Source: Actinomycetota bacterium (GTDB taxonomy: Bacteria > Actinomycetota > Acidimicrobiia > Acidimicrobiales > JAFATL01). Taken from it: 8,147 bases of DNA. Below are positions 7,473 to 8,147 of the stretch, piece after piece. The notes below the pieces were generated by a model, which saw only the letters and a program-made list of their open reading frames with translations, did not search any database and had not been told where the DNA came from. Each line of letters begins with the position of its first letter. Within the stretch, counting starts at the first letter, position 1. The DNA is taken from assembly GCA_019243975.1 (NCBI GenBank), contig JAFATL010000028.1, positions 1 to 8,147 on the forward strand, read 5' to 3'. The position numbers and the translations under genes are program-made.

Positions 7473-8147
7473 CGAGGAGGAGGGTCTCCTCGTTGGTGAA
7501 GGTGGGGGTCCAGCCGGCGGCGCGCAGCTTGTCGTTGGCGACGACCCAGGGGTGCACGGTGTAGGGCAGCAGCCCGGCGGGGAGGCGGATGAACGCGCGC
7601 GCCAACCGCGACGGCAGCCCGACCCGGACGCGGGCGCGCACCAACGCGCGCGCTGTCTCGTCGGCGACCCAGCCGTCGGGTGCCACGTTGTAGACGCCTT
7701 CGACGGTGTCGTCGGCGACAGCCAGCGCGACCGCGGTGGCCACGTCGCGCGCGTGCACCGCTTGCACCGGTCGCGACGCGCCGCGCACCCGCACGCGCCC
7801 GAGGCCGGCGAGCCGCCGGGCCGGACCGCCCACGTGGGCGCCGTCGACGATGGCGGTGGGCCGCAGCACGACGGCGCGGCGGGCGCCGCCTCCGTCGGCC
7901 GCGTCGTGCCACTCGGCCAGCAGGCGCTCGCGCTCGGCCAGGTCGGTCGGCCACGACGCGCCCGGGTTGGGCCGCAACGGTGCGACCTCGGGGAGCGGCA
8001 CCGGATTGCCGGGCCAGGCGCCGTACACGGTGGCGCTGGAGAGCAGCACGACCGTGCGCACGTTGGCCCGCTCGGCCGCGGCCAGGAGGCGCCGCGTGTC
8101 AGGCACATCACCGATGTGCACCGCCGCGGCCACACCGTCGAGGCGGG
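7468..8147 (-). CDS. Atypical SDR / NAD-dependent epimerase-like protein, 5' end outside window
   Basis: About 226 residues of the C-terminal part are visible; the frame is open to the window edge, and the N-terminal GxxGxxG nucleotide-binding motif is not in view. Extended-SDR features are VVLLSSATVYG (7 to 8 residues of core strand ending near 8020), VVLRPTAIVDG, VQAVHARDVATAVALA and VEGVYNVAPDG. The place of the catalytic Tyr-x-x-x-Lys, just before AERERLL, holds Trp (7951-7953) and Leu (7939-7941), so normal SDR catalysis is unlikely. The protein may bind a nucleotide or act as an atypical SDR, as in NmrA-like and other non-catalytic members. There is no membrane helix beyond the hydrophobic LPAGLLPYTVHPWVV segment. 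A GTG at 8133 is an internal Val, not a start. Substrate unknown. Confidence 0.82.
   Translation of the reverse strand, partial: RLDGVAAAVHIGDVPDTRRLLAAAERANVRTVVLLSSATVYGAWPGNPVPLPEVAPLRPNPGASWPTDLAERERLLAEWHDAADGGGARRAVVLRPTAIVDGAHVGGPARRLAGLGRVRVRGASRPVQAVHARDVATAVALAVADDTVEGVYNVAPDGWVADETARALVRARVRVGLPSRLARAFIRLPAGLLPYTVHPWVVANDKLRAAGWTPTFTNEETLLLA

Overview
This 8.1 kb window is uniformly GC-rich and densely packed with chromosomal housekeeping genes. Frequent GTG/TTG starts, 4-base stop/start overlaps, a rod-type MreB whose sequence reads like actinobacterial homologues, and an HtrA protease with an acidic cytoplasmic tail containing a WRHPSE motif suggest an actinobacterium. Acidimicrobiia or a relative is my best guess; this rests on recalled family resemblance, not on a search. 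I see no mobile elements, CRISPR arrays, tRNA or rRNA genes, and no gene-free stretch longer than about 75 bases.

Left block (+ strand, 1-4503). The 3' end of a HEAT-repeat gene is followed, 15 bases later, by five genes that each overlap the next by exactly four bases (GTGA, GTGA, GTGA, TTGA). They are bioA (closer to the Bacillus lysine-using BioK type than to the E. coli SAM-using type), bioF, bioD, a 107-residue four-cysteine zinc-ribbon protein, and a PrmC/HemK-like methyltransferase that has lost the asparagine of its NPPY motif. The first three are consecutive steps from pimeloyl thioester to dethiobiotin. bioB (the last step) and genes for pimelate supply are not in the window.

Central block (- strand, 6133-4484). 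moaE (molybdopterin synthase large subunit), a 59-residue single-pass membrane protein, and mreB form a second tightly overlapping operon. The correct mreB start appears to be a CTG at 5488, with the stop codon of the membrane-protein gene nested just inside mreB. mreB converges on the methyltransferase gene and their ends overlap by 20 bases.

Right block. A 60-base AT-richer divergent region separates moaE (-) from an HtrA/DegP-type membrane-anchored serine protease with a PDZ domain (+, 6194-7396). Both starts sit 6-8 bases after a TANNNT hexamer, the layout expected for leaderless transcripts. The htrA gene converges on the 3' part of an atypical SDR/epimerase-like gene (-, 7468 to window end). 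Between them lies a perfect 23-bp hairpin whose outer arms include both stop codons, probably a bidirectional terminator.

No clearly new multi-gene defence or mobile system is visible. The items most worth a second look are the extended biotin operon with a modified methyltransferase, the BioK-like BioA, the CTG start of mreB, the long palindrome, and the SDR that lacks its catalytic Tyr and Lys.
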